Shown: positions 1 to 8,669 of the stretch, one piece after another | How positions within the stretch are numbered: position 1 is the first letter of the stretch | How the letters are laid out: the number at the start of each line of letters is the position of its first letter | Origin: a virus | IMG/VR virus record: IMGVR_UViG_3300023174_000234 | Location: 1 to 51,045 of that record | Length of the DNA stretch: 51,045 nt | Direction: 5' to 3' (one strand) | The notes under the pieces: generated by a model | The model's database searches: none | Told to the model about the DNA's origin: nothing | Seen by the model: only the letters and a program-made list of their open reading frames with translations | Program-made: the position numbers and the translations under genes

Positions 1-759
1 ATTTTTACCTACGGCTGTAGCAGTGGCCCTACCAGCACCGGCGCTAGTAGCTATCTTTTTAGCAGCAAGCTTTACACCGGCGAATCTCTTATTCGCAATC
101 TTTCCCATGGCGTCGTCGTCAGATTTTGACATTCTAGAAGCAATATCACCACGACTCATAGCCTTTGTAGCATACGAACCAAGTGTGCTACGACGTAGTT
201 CGTCGAGCTCGGTCTCTTCGCCGATCTTCGCCTTGGGGAAGAACTTGTCGTGAGTGCCGATCGGATCTCTATGAACGGCAGAAGCAAACTTTTGCTTTAC
301 TTCAGACTTCTGAGTGGCGTTATGTAGAGCAAGTAGACGCTTAGCACTATTGTGATCTACATTGACCGTCTTACCAGTAGAAGTTCTGAAAGCACCGCCC
401 TTGGTATCTAAGATCTTCTTTAGCTGTACGAGAGGATGATCCTTCGCTACGGTGTCGGGAGCATCGTCCTTGACGTTGTCGTCAGACTCATTGATCTCTT
501 CTTCGACTAATGAGTCCCAGTCGTAGTCCTCGTTCATCGAGCAACCGCACTTCTTGCAGTTCGAGTCTTCCTTGGCCATGCCGTAGCCACACTCGTCGCA
601 CTTCATCTTGCCTTCGTTGAACATAGCATCAGCTACGAGAGGACGAAGAGCGTCCATGCGCTCACCGATCTTTTCAGCCATAACACTCGAAAAGATTTCT
701 TTTACTGCGAGCGCGTCCTTGTTGACGATAGCTCCGATTAGGTCCTTAATGTCCGCCAT
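1..759 (-). CDS. 67: Prohead core (scaffold) protein, gp67-like, C-terminus beyond the window
   Basis: The frame is open from an ATG at 759 to the window edge (253 residues, no stop), so the C-terminus is missing. The first ~47 residues (MADIKDLIGAIVNKDALAVK...) resemble the start of T4 gp67, a small prohead core protein that is cleaved during head maturation, and the gene sits next to the portal gene as gene 67 does in T4. A four-cysteine knuckle follows (Cys54, 57, 68, 71), then an acidic stretch at ~78-105. From ~185 there is an LDELRRSTLGSYATKA segment followed by a basic tail, a pattern I recall from internal head proteins of T4-like phages. It is much longer than T4 gp67 (80 aa), so it may be a fusion of a core domain with a packaged internal protein. 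The RBS is CAGGAGA. Family call moderately sure; the zinc-knuckle role is unknown. Confidence 0.7.
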   Translation of the reverse strand, partial: MADIKDLIGAIVNKDALAVKEIFSSVMAEKIGERMDALRPLVADAMFNEGKMKCDECGYGMAKEDSNCKKCGCSMNEDYDWDSLVEEEINESDDNVKDDAPDTVAKDHPLVQLKKILDTKGGAFRTSTGKTVNVDHNSAKRLLALHNATQKSEVKQKFASAVHRDPIGTHDKFFPKAKIGEETELDELRRSTLGSYATKAMSRGDIASRMSKSDDDAMGKIANKRFAGVKLAAKKIATSAGAGRATATAVGKN

Positions 760-786
760 GAGAATTCTCCTGGAAATGATTCTTTT

Positions 787-794
787 TATTTATA
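787..794 (-). promoter_or_regulatory. T4-type late promoter, TATAAATA, before the gp67-like gene
   Basis: The minus strand reads a perfect TATAAATA box 28 nt upstream of the ATG at 759. This is the T4 late promoter consensus, recognised in T4 by gp55-RNA polymerase with gp33 and the sliding clamp. It lies in the short gap after the portal stop. Confidence 0.75.
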
Positions 795-807
795 AGAAGT
801 TATTTGT

Positions 808-2445
808 TTACGTAGTAGTCGTAGCCGGAAACTTGTCTATACTCGGCGCAGGTCCTTGATTCTGAGAAGGTGGAGGTGCTCCTCCCTGTGCGTCACCTTG
901 ATCTGCAGATCCATCTGGCGGAGCTCCCGGAGGTGCTCCTGCAGCGTTAGGATCTTCTGGAAGCGGCGGATTGTATATCGGATTGTTCTGCTCTTCCATG
1001 ATCTCTTTGTCGTTCTTCTCGATGTCGTCATCGTTCTGTCGAAGGATGTTGCGACGAACGAAGTCGTTCGAGTAGTACTTACCGACAAACTCTTGAACTT
1101 GATCGGCCAAGACGAGGCGCTTCGTGAGCATCTCACCCTCTTTGAGCTCTTCGAAGTAGTTGTCCATGGCGAATTCGAAGTCGATGTACTGCATCATGTC
1201 CGGCCACTCTTCGGCGGAGATGACCTTCTTTAGGACGAGTTGCTTCTCGAGTGCCTTCAAGAATAGCTGAGAGAATCTCAAGCGTAGACGAGTAATGAAC
1301 TTAGAGAACTTGATCTCCTCGCGAGAGATCTCTGTGGCGAGGCTGTAGTTAGACTCAGGATCGAGGCGATTGATCGGTACATACAGAGACTGATACAACT
1401 TCTTTCGGAAGTACATCACGTCGTCCATCTGACCAAGGTTCTGTCCTGCTGGAAGGGTAGTAATCTCTGTTCCCTTGGATCCTTCGCGGCGAGGGAACCA
1501 GTAGTCCTCGAGCATCGTAATGAACTTACGATCGTCACGAACGTCACCGGTCACCTGATCGTAGATCAAGCGATTCTTGTGCTTGACCATCATGTCACGA
1601 ACGTGCTGCTCGGCTTTGTGCTTAGGTAGGTTGCCGACGTCGATGTAGAAGATGCGACGTTCTGGTGCACGTGTAATACGATAGATTACAGTAGCGTCTT
1701 CGAGGACGCGTAGCTGATTGAGCGGTCTCACTGCTTTGTGAAGGTACGATAGTACCATGGAGTTGTTCTGATCGGTCAGACCAGAAGTGCAGTGTAGGAT
1801 AGAGTCTGTGGCGATCTTAAGACCCTGAGCGGCGGTATAGTCTGACGCAGTACCAGCTGTCGATCCTAATAGGAATCCCTTCTCAGAGTACAAGAAGTAC
1901 TCGTTCTTCGTGGTGGCGAGACTGAAGCCTTCCTTGCGTTGCTTCTCGACTTCGCGAATCTTTCGAATCTTACGAGGATCGATGTAGCGAAGCTGACGAA
2001 TGCCGAGTGATGGATTCTGCTCGTCGATGATGGCGTGATATACTAGACGACCGTCGATATACCAGCGCTTGAAGATCTCGTACGCAGACTTCTCGAAGTC
2101 GAGCAGACGCTTGATCTCCTCGAACTCGGCCTCGATAGTCTTCTTGATGTTAGCTTTCATGTCGAGATTGTCGAGCTTGATTCGAACGACGTTCTCGTCA
2201 CCTACGATGATCGCTTCGTTAGAGATGTCGTCGATCGCGGCCTCTACTTCTGGCTGCAGCGACATCTCTCTGTATCGTGTGATTAGTTCAGCTTCAGAAC
2301 GTGCCGTACCCTCGAGATCGACGTAAGTGCCGTAGGAGCCACCTGCTGCGACTACTACGGCACCGTCGTCTTTTACTTCCGGGGCGAAGGACTCAATATC
2401 TTCGTCCTTCGGCTTCTTCTTTACTTCCCATCCAAAGATTTCCAT
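808..2445 (-). CDS. 20: Portal vertex protein gp20
   Basis: The 545-residue product matches the T4 gp20 family in length (T4 524 aa) and in characteristic blocks such as RQLRYIDPRKIRKIREV and RRIFYIDVGNLPK. Twelve copies form the ring at one head vertex through which the terminase pumps DNA and to which the neck attaches. The N-terminus starts MEIFGWEVKKK and the last ~60 residues are a Pro/Gly/Gln-rich tail that is probably disordered. The gene follows the tail tube gene and precedes the core gene, the T4 order 18-19-20-67. The start at 2445 has AGAGGA upstream. Confidence 0.96.
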   Translation of the reverse strand: MEIFGWEVKKKPKDEDIESFAPEVKDDGAVVVAAGGSYGTYVDLEGTARSEAELITRYREMSLQPEVEAAIDDISNEAIIVGDENVVRIKLDNLDMKANIKKTIEAEFEEIKRLLDFEKSAYEIFKRWYIDGRLVYHAIIDEQNPSLGIRQLRYIDPRKIRKIREVEKQRKEGFSLATTKNEYFLYSEKGFLLGSTAGTASDYTAAQGLKIATDSILHCTSGLTDQNNSMVLSYLHKAVRPLNQLRVLEDATVIYRITRAPERRIFYIDVGNLPKHKAEQHVRDMMVKHKNRLIYDQVTGDVRDDRKFITMLEDYWFPRREGSKGTEITTLPAGQNLGQMDDVMYFRKKLYQSLYVPINRLDPESNYSLATEISREEIKFSKFITRLRLRFSQLFLKALEKQLVLKKVISAEEWPDMMQYIDFEFAMDNYFEELKEGEMLTKRLVLADQVQEFVGKYYSNDFVRRNILRQNDDDIEKNDKEIMEEQNNPIYNPPLPEDPNAAGAPPGAPPDGSADQGDAQGGAPPPSQNQGPAPSIDKFPATTTT

Positions 2446-2486
2446 ATCGATTTAACGTCCTCTATAAGCAGAATGCGCATTCTACC

Positions 2487-2494
2487 TATTTATT
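2487..2494 (-). promoter_or_regulatory. Possible late promoter, AATAAATA, before gene 20
   Basis: The minus strand has AATAAATA, one mismatch from TATAAATA, overlapping the stop of gene 19 and 42 nt before the portal ATG. A perfect 14-nt palindrome (AGAATGCGCATTCT, 2470-2483) lies between the box and the start codon and would fall at the 5' end of the transcript. Confidence 0.4.
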
Positions 2495-3026
2495 AGTCAA
2501 TCAATGTACCGGTGTTTCCACCGTCGACCACGAAGTAGTCGTACTGGAACGTCACTTGGAACTCTTCGATCTTATCAGTGTCACCCCAGTCGAGGTTGAT
2601 CGCAGAGATCGTGACAGGGAATAGACCTGAGAACGTGTACTGACGAAGTGGTGTACCATCCTTACCGTACTGAATGACGTTGGCCTGCGTCTTGTAAGTA
2701 GCAGGAGCGACGGCACTGACGTTGGTCTGAATGGAGTTGATGTAGCTATGCCATCTCTCGAAAGCATCTCTGACGGCGAAGTCTTCGTCGTTCATTACAG
2801 TGACAGACCAGTCACGATAAGTACGATTACCCGCTAGCTTGATCTGACGACCAAAGTATGGAATATTGAAAGTTCCAACATCCGACTCTGGTAGAGAAGT
2901 AGATCTGCATAAGAAGTTGAAGTTAGGAATCAGTCCACCCGGACTCACTACCCTAGCCTCGAACAGTGTAGGGCGAGCCCCTCCGAAACGGAGGGTGCCC
3001 CTGATATCATTAATTGCGAACGCCAT
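2493..3026 (-). CDS. 19: Tail tube protein gp19
   Basis: This 177-residue protein corresponds to T4 gp19 (163 aa), the subunit of the inner tail tube that conducts DNA. Recognisable blocks include FNFLCRSTSLPESDVGTFNI near residue 35 and the closing EEFQVTFQYDYFVVD. It lies directly downstream of the sheath gene with a 21-nt gap and a strong GGAGGAAAT ribosome binding site before the ATG at 3026. The same fold recurs in the tube initiator gp54 at 39.2 kb. Confidence 0.95.
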   Translation of the reverse strand: MAFAINDIRGTLRFGGARPTLFEARVVSPGGLIPNFNFLCRSTSLPESDVGTFNIPYFGRQIKLAGNRTYRDWSVTVMNDEDFAVRDAFERWHSYINSIQTNVSAVAPATYKTQANVIQYGKDGTPLRQYTFSGLFPVTISAINLDWGDTDKIEEFQVTFQYDYFVVDGGNTGTLID

Positions 3027-3047
3027 TTTTATTTCCTCCGTTTAATC

Positions 3048-5060
3048 TTAGAATCTGCCGACGATCTCTTCGAATGCCACGCCGCTGCGAACCGCAACGA
3101 AGTTTAGCTGAATGAAGTTGATCGAGCGAGCCGGCTTAATGTAGATGTCACCGATGAAGCGATTGCTGTCGATGACTTCCGGAGTGTTGTTCGTCTCGTC
3201 GCAGACCACGCGGAAGTCGTAGATGCCTCTACGTCCCTGCACGTCGCGAAGATAAGGCTCGATCAAGTTCTTAAATTGAGACCTCGTGAAGGCATCATTG
3301 AACTCGAAGAGTGTGAACTTCGCGGCGGTAGAAATCGCTTTCTCGAGGACGATGAACAATCTACGTACGTTGATGCGATCAAACGCCGATGGCTTGTTAA
3401 GGAACGTCTTATCACCGTAGAGTACCGTTCCCTGACCGGGGAAAGTGACCACTGGATTGACCGAGGCCTTGTAAAGAGTATCGCGCTGAGCCTGATTAGG
3501 ATTGAAGGCTGGGCGAACGATGTTCTTAATCTGACCACGATTGAAGCCAGCAGGCGACCACCAAGGATCTCTGAGGTTATCAGTACGAGCGGCGGTACCG
3601 GCTACGTCACCGTTTAGCGGAGTGTAGCGATATACGTCGTTGTACTTGTCGTAGCGATACTTGTAACCAGAGTCGACCACCGCGTAAGAAGAAGAGTGCA
3701 GATACGAGATGAACGACTGAATCTGATTGAGAGGTGTTACGCTGCCGACGAGTGAGCTGTCAGGAGAGACGAACACTACGCAGTCTTTACGCTTCTCGCA
3801 GATGTTGTCGATGATGTAGTTTGCGGTAGGAGCAGTTGCAGAAGACTTGCCGGTCAAGATTAGCGAGATGTCGATGTCTTCAGCAGAAGCAAACTTATCT
3901 AGCGCGTAAGCTTTATCTCCGAGAGACATATTAGTCTCAGTCGCAGAGTCTACACCACCAGCAAACGATAGAGATAGAGGAGTGGTGCTAGCGTAAGTAG
4001 TGGCAGAAGCAAGAGATCCGTAGTGACCAGATCTAGTAGAACCACCGTACCACACATACGAAGACTGATTGTTCAGAACGTTCTTTACGTAAGAAGAACC
4101 ACCCTGATCGCCAGTGGTATCAGTAGCAGACGATAGATTCTGGAATACTTCTAGAACGTTGTTTCTCACACCAGTGAAAGCACCATCCTGATCGACCACT
4201 ACGACGTGAAGCTCGTCGCCTACTCCGCCAGCACTAAGAGCATAAGCACTCGTTCCGGGAGCACCATTCACGCGATTATAGAATTCCCAGTAGCGATTTA
4301 GAGCGACTTGAGTAGAAGTATTAGCGTTGACTGTAGTCGTGGTGGATAGAGTATAATTAGTAGTAAGAATTAGATTGGCTGTAGCGGTACCAGCCGTATT
4401 CGTAGTAGCAGTATTTCCATTGAACTGAATATACTGAGTACCATACGTACTAGAGTTACCAACTAGTAAGAAGTCACCAACAGTAAGACTGTTGATGATA
4501 TTAGTGATGGCATTTGCCGCTAGAGTATTAGAGCTACCTGTCGCGTTAATGACAGCTACATTAGATCCAGTGGTGAATGTAATAGTAACGTTGCCGTTAT
4601 CGACACCATATACAGAAGAACTGTAAGCAGTATTAGAGTCACACACTGAGATCTTTAGCGAGTTGCCTAACGCACCGGGATACTTCGCGACGTATAGCCC
4701 TGAACCCGGAGGAGTAGAGTTGTAGTAGTCTACGTTCTTGACGAGAATTGTGCTGGCGCCTGAGGCATTCGTATTTGCTACGGCGTTATACGATACACCA
4801 GAAGTGATAGCGCGTGAGACGTAGAGTGAGTTGCCGTAAGACAAGAAGTCTGCGGCAGTGAAGAACGTCTCATAGTTATTCGCATTCGGCTTGCCGAACT
4901 GCTGAGCTAACTGATCTTCAGTTGAAACGAGAGTAGGATACTCTACCGGTCCCCAGTTAAAGTTACCCGCGATAGCAGCCGTAGAGGTTGATACTGCGGG
5001 GACGATGGTTGTTAAGTCGATTTCCGAGACGTTAACACCAGGGCTTACTTGAAATGCCAT
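3048..5060 (-). CDS. 18: Contractile tail sheath protein gp18
   Basis: The 670-residue product has the T4 gp18 size (659 aa) and its hallmark ends: an N-terminus MAFQVSPGVNVSEIDLTTIV and a conserved C-terminal domain including RRLFIVLEKAISTAAKFTLFE and DRNNTPEVID-like text near residue 630. Hexameric rings of this protein surround the gp19 tube and contract at infection. The middle (~110-260) is rich in Asn, Thr and Ser and looks like a variable surface insertion. A perfect late promoter box lies 56 nt upstream. Confidence 0.97.
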   Translation of the reverse strand: MAFQVSPGVNVSEIDLTTIVPAVSTSTAAIAGNFNWGPVEYPTLVSTEDQLAQQFGKPNANNYETFFTAADFLSYGNSLYVSRAITSGVSYNAVANTNASGASTILVKNVDYYNSTPPGSGLYVAKYPGALGNSLKISVCDSNTAYSSSVYGVDNGNVTITFTTGSNVAVINATGSSNTLAANAITNIINSLTVGDFLLVGNSSTYGTQYIQFNGNTATTNTAGTATANLILTTNYTLSTTTTVNANTSTQVALNRYWEFYNRVNGAPGTSAYALSAGGVGDELHVVVVDQDGAFTGVRNNVLEVFQNLSSATDTTGDQGGSSYVKNVLNNQSSYVWYGGSTRSGHYGSLASATTYASTTPLSLSFAGGVDSATETNMSLGDKAYALDKFASAEDIDISLILTGKSSATAPTANYIIDNICEKRKDCVVFVSPDSSLVGSVTPLNQIQSFISYLHSSSYAVVDSGYKYRYDKYNDVYRYTPLNGDVAGTAARTDNLRDPWWSPAGFNRGQIKNIVRPAFNPNQAQRDTLYKASVNPVVTFPGQGTVLYGDKTFLNKPSAFDRINVRRLFIVLEKAISTAAKFTLFEFNDAFTRSQFKNLIEPYLRDVQGRRGIYDFRVVCDETNNTPEVIDSNRFIGDIYIKPARSINFIQLNFVAVRSGVAFEEIVGRF

Positions 5061-5115
5061 TTTATGTCTCCCTAGATTTTATATATTTGAGCACACATTG
5101 AGCTGATTCTTAGTT

Positions 5116-5123
5116 TATTTATA
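5116..5123 (-). promoter_or_regulatory. T4-type late promoter, TATAAATA, before gene 18
   Basis: A perfect minus-strand TATAAATA lies in the 81-nt gap between genes 17 and 18. It is embedded in an inverted repeat (GATTCTTA at 5106-5113 and TAAGAATC at 5122-5129 on the plus strand). A weaker form of the same arrangement surrounds the box at 787. It should drive the sheath-tube-portal unit. Confidence 0.75.
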
Positions 5124-5141
5124 AGAATCAAATCTGCATTG

Positions 5142-6740
5142 CTATAGTGGCTCAAAAGCGTCATCGTACTCGTAAGGATCACGCCCGTCATCTATAAAAC
5201 CAAACGGTGACAGCTCTTCTTCTATCATCTTTATGTTGTCATCGTGAAGATTCCGCTTCACGTCGGTACTCGATATATCTATAAAGTAGTCCTGATTGGT
5301 CAGCCAAGCGAATAAGACGAGACACATGACCATGTCGTCGTGTCTACCCTCGTCTGCTTGAAACGACTCTCCCTTCTCGATGAAAGTGGAGAGCTCACTC
5401 AAGATGTTAAAGTCATTTATGATGAGACGATCGTTCTCGATCAGAGTCTTTAGCCAAGCACACCCGATTCTCTTTAGCTGCTTCGTCGTACGAACGCCGG
5501 GAGACGACTGAGCAGAACCAAATCCAGCTGTGATTACTTGACCGGCTCTACCCATCATTCGAGACATGAAGATGTTCTCGTATTCTAAGTCGTTTCGAAG
5601 GATGTCTGCTACTTGACCACCGATGTCGTTGATCTCGACTAAGACGTATGCATTGTTGAAATAACTAGCCACGGAGTGAATAATGTTTGGAAACAGCATC
5701 GGAGCTATCTTATTATTGGCATATACGGCGACTACTTTGTACGGGAACGTAGTGCCGTCGATGATTACAAAAGCCGATGAGTCTCCACCTACGCCTCGTG
5801 CTGTATCTACCATGCAGTAGTAGTTGTGATTCTTTTGAGGAACTTCGTAGAGCGATAAGTCGTTACCACGAATCTCGATTGGATTGATAGTCGGAATCAT
5901 CGCCAACTTGTCACCACGAATGAGCGTATTCGAGGATCCTAAGAACTCGCATCCAAACTCCTGTCGAAACTGTTCTTCCGACGTGTTTCGAATAGTCTCT
6001 TCTTTCCACTTCTCGTCGCGGCCGGGAATGTCCCACCAACCTACGTCGACTTGGACGTAAGAGTTTCTACCCTCTTCGCTCTCTTTCCAGATCTTATAGA
6101 ATAGCTCGAGACCACGAGGTGTGGAAGTGATTAGCACCTTAGAAGTATTACCAGAAGAGATCGTCGGATACACAGAAGCGAAGAACTCGTTCTGAACGTG
6201 TGGATCCACGTGAGCGAACTCGTCTAAGTAGATCAAGTTATACGATCCACCGCGAGTAGAGCCGGCAGAAGTAGCAGAGGCCTTGATCTTAGAGCCGTTC
6301 TCTAGTTCAATGGATCTCTTGTTCCACTCTACGACGCCTTGCTGTAACCACTTAGGTAGATTCTCATAGGCCAGCTGAATGCGGCCAAGAATCTCTTGCG
6401 CCTGTTCTGCCTTGTGAGCGAGCACCGCGATGTTGAAGTTCTCGTGAAAGATCACGTGCCAGAGAAGCATGGCCGCCACGGTCGTGGTCTTACCAGACTG
6501 ACGAGGTAGCTTGCATATCACGAAGCGATTGTTGATGATCTTCGATACGATTTCTTTTTGAAAGTTATATAACTCGAATGGCCTGAGACCATGATCGATG
6601 GTCACGATCTTCATGTAAGTTCGAATGAAGTATATAGGATCTTCAGAACACTTAACGAACTCCTTGACTTGCTCAGGAGTCCAGTCGATTCTTACATTCG
6701 CACGCTTTAGATTAGGATTACCAAGATAAAAATCAGGCAT
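5142..6740 (-). CDS. 17: Terminase large subunit gp17 (packaging ATPase and nuclease)
   Basis: This motor subunit translocates DNA into the prohead and cuts concatemers. The ATPase domain shows a Walker A motif LPRQSGKTT (residues 78-86), a Walker B LIYLDEFAH with Asp173-Glu174, and the coupling motif ITSTPRG (204-210). The RNase H-like nuclease domain has VDTARG with Asp312, a second acidic site VEIND around Glu369-Asp372, and RHDD with Asp468-Asp469. Its 532 residues are shorter than T4 gp17 (610 aa), as is usual in T4-like marine phages. The ATG overlaps the stop of gene 16, which implies translational coupling. Confidence 0.97.
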   Translation of the reverse strand: MPDFYLGNPNLKRANVRIDWTPEQVKEFVKCSEDPIYFIRTYMKIVTIDHGLRPFELYNFQKEIVSKIINNRFVICKLPRQSGKTTTVAAMLLWHVIFHENFNIAVLAHKAEQAQEILGRIQLAYENLPKWLQQGVVEWNKRSIELENGSKIKASATSAGSTRGGSYNLIYLDEFAHVDPHVQNEFFASVYPTISSGNTSKVLITSTPRGLELFYKIWKESEEGRNSYVQVDVGWWDIPGRDEKWKEETIRNTSEEQFRQEFGCEFLGSSNTLIRGDKLAMIPTINPIEIRGNDLSLYEVPQKNHNYYCMVDTARGVGGDSSAFVIIDGTTFPYKVVAVYANNKIAPMLFPNIIHSVASYFNNAYVLVEINDIGGQVADILRNDLEYENIFMSRMMGRAGQVITAGFGSAQSSPGVRTTKQLKRIGCAWLKTLIENDRLIINDFNILSELSTFIEKGESFQADEGRHDDMVMCLVLFAWLTNQDYFIDISSTDVKRNLHDDNIKMIEEELSPFGFIDDGRDPYEYDDAFEPL

Positions 6741-7135
6741 TACTTCTCAACTTTATTTTTCAACATCTGTAAGAGCTCAGTCGTAGAGCCGACAAATAAG
6801 TTATTCGTCACGCCACCCTTCGAAGACTGACCGTCGTTCAAGTCTTTGTACTTCTTATTCAAGTCTAACAAGTCTTTATTGGCATTAGAAAGCGTGCTGA
6901 CGAGAGTAGCCACCACTTCGAACGCTCTGGCTTGTTGGCTCGACTTAGCGATCTCGATCATCTCGTCAAGGGCATGAACTCCCTGCTCGATGACTTGCTT
7001 CAAGTTCATGCGAGTATACTGAAAGTCGAGGTGAATGTCATCTTGCATCGGCTCGATGACTAGTTGTCTTGGATTAGTCGATTCCATGGGTGTCAAGTCG
7101 AGTGCTTTCGCGATCTTATCATCTTTTTTAGGCAT
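6740..7135 (-). CDS. 16: Terminase small subunit gp16
   Basis: The 131-residue product lies directly before gene 17, with overlapping stop and start. The central part, roughly residues 45-100, is predicted helical and coiled-coil, with the block ARAFEVVATLVSTLSNANKDL that is typical of gp16 proteins. In T4, gp16 forms rings that recognise DNA and stimulate the gp17 ATPase. It is slightly shorter than T4 gp16 (164 aa). Its start lies within the end of gene 15 (8-nt overlap), part of a compact 13-14-15-16-17 operon. Confidence 0.88.
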   Translation of the reverse strand: MPKKDDKIAKALDLTPMESTNPRQLVIEPMQDDIHLDFQYTRMNLKQVIEQGVHALDEMIEIAKSSQQARAFEVVATLVSTLSNANKDLLDLNKKYKDLNDGQSSKGGVTNNLFVGSTTELLQMLKNKVEK

Positions 7136-7943
7136 CAGGATATTCTTCTAGAATTGTCACATAACCAAAGTCAGTAGCGCCGTCGATGTTGGCGTATGGA
7201 ACGGTGAGAGATGAGTTGGAAGTAGGATATCCGTTGGCTAGCTGGCCGGGATATATCGTAGTCTTAGAGAGTAGAGAATTCATGAGAGTATTAGCAGAAG
7301 TATTGACCGTAGCGATCTTGATGACCTTAGATCTAGCCACTGGACCAAACAGATAACCTTTTAGAGTGAAGTCTAAGTTCCAGACTAGACTCCTACGCTC
7401 CTTGAAAGAACCGTCGTATACGTCGTCGATAGTTATGTTGTTTATCACGATTGGAATGTCTATCTTGTAATCAGGTAGATCATCTAGCAACTTCACTGTG
7501 ATAGTAAATTCTGGAGTGAAGAACGGAAGAATCTGCTCGACTACTCGATTGGCGTCTTCTGCCTGCTTGGACATGATGCTGAGACGAAAGTCGATGTCAT
7601 AAGCCACGGGATTGTAGACTTTGTTGAATACGTTCGTTCTAGTTCCACTCGGAGAGCCTACGTATGATCCAGTAGTCGGGAGTTTTCTGCTTGGATCATA
7701 GGTCATGCGAATCATCTCGAATCCCATGCGAGGAAGCAATACTGCATATCCTCGATCCAGATTAGGGTCGCCTTCTACGCGAGCCAAGAACTTCTCTCTC
7801 GGTCCATAAGAAAGTGGTACCTTGAAAGACTTGTAGTCTGCCGTGGTTCCATCGGTATGATCGATGATGATCTCGTTGAATAGACTTCCAAACAAGACTA
7901 CATATTTTCTAATCGTGGCATTGTAGAACTGTGACTTAAACAT
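7128..7943 (-). CDS. 15: Tail sheath stabiliser / tail completion protein gp15
   Basis: Its 271 residues match T4 gp15 (272 aa). The opening MFKSQFYNATIRKYVVLFG is the usual family signature, and a middle block VAYDIDFRLSIMSKQAEDANR is also conserved. A hexamer of gp15 caps the finished tail and forms the interface with the neck proteins gp13 and gp14. The ATG shares a base with the stop codon of gene 14. Confidence 0.95.
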   Translation of the reverse strand: MFKSQFYNATIRKYVVLFGSLFNEIIIDHTDGTTADYKSFKVPLSYGPREKFLARVEGDPNLDRGYAVLLPRMGFEMIRMTYDPSRKLPTTGSYVGSPSGTRTNVFNKVYNPVAYDIDFRLSIMSKQAEDANRVVEQILPFFTPEFTITVKLLDDLPDYKIDIPIVINNITIDDVYDGSFKERRSLVWNLDFTLKGYLFGPVARSKVIKIATVNTSANTLMNSLLSKTTIYPGQLANGYPTSNSSLTVPYANIDGATDFGYVTILEEYPDA

Positions 7944-8665
7944 TAGTACACTCCAGCTTCAGAGAATGGATTACCTTCGCTAAAGTCTACAAAGTCATCT
8001 GCTTCATTGGTAAACACGTTTATCTGTGACTGACCGTCGATGGTGTCAAGATCATAGTTCTGTACCAAGACATTGCCATCTGTATCAGTTAATTCGTATC
8101 CATCTTCAGTCATGAGAGAGTAGTCGCCCATGTCAGTCGAGTAAGTCACATACTTATCGTCGATCTCTGCAATGCCAGTATTGAAAGTCTCGTTTGAGTA
8201 CTCAAATAATTCACAAGTCAAGTCATACATCTGTAGCGAACCCATCTGATAGAAGATGGCCTCGTGATCTACGAACTTGATCTGAAATACTTTCTTGTTG
8301 AGCGGTAGCCAGATCAAGTCGCCTTCGTTAGGTCTCGTCTGGCCGTTTAGCTGAGTTACTTCGTTGTTGAAAGTCCTGAATGCGACCGTAAAGATTACTT
8401 CGTCTCTAATCTCGAGACCAAACTTCGAGAGGAATTTGCCGTCGCCGCCCCACTTGTCGAAGCTCTTGAGATACATCTCGACTTGATACGAGGCATTATA
8501 CGAGGCACTGTCTTGCTCTCTGAAGACCTCGTTTCTATTCAGAATAGTCCTTGGAAGATAATACATATCGATGCCGTAAACCTTGATGCTCTCGATGACC
8601 AAGTCCTCGATGAGCTTCTGCTCTGCGGCACTGTTAGTATTATTGAAGAAGTAATTGGTCGCCAA
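7943..8665 (-). CDS. 14: Neck protein gp14
   Basis: The 240-residue product aligns by recall with T4 gp14 (256 aa), one of the two proteins that seal the packaged head and join it to the tail. The N-terminal block has VESIKVYGIDMYYLPRTI, followed by the conserved KFGLEIRDEVIFTVA. The C-terminal ~60 residues are acidic and less conserved. It lies between genes 13 and 15, as in T4. Confidence 0.94.
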   Translation of the reverse strand: MATNYFFNNTNSAAEQKLIEDLVIESIKVYGIDMYYLPRTILNRNEVFREQDSASYNASYQVEMYLKSFDKWGGDGKFLSKFGLEIRDEVIFTVAFRTFNNEVTQLNGQTRPNEGDLIWLPLNKKVFQIKFVDHEAIFYQMGSLQMYDLTCELFEYSNETFNTGIAEIDDKYVTYSTDMGDYSLMTEDGYELTDTDGNVLVQNYDLDTIDGQSQINVFTNEADDFVDFSEGNPFSEAGVY

Positions 8666-8669
8666 GAGA

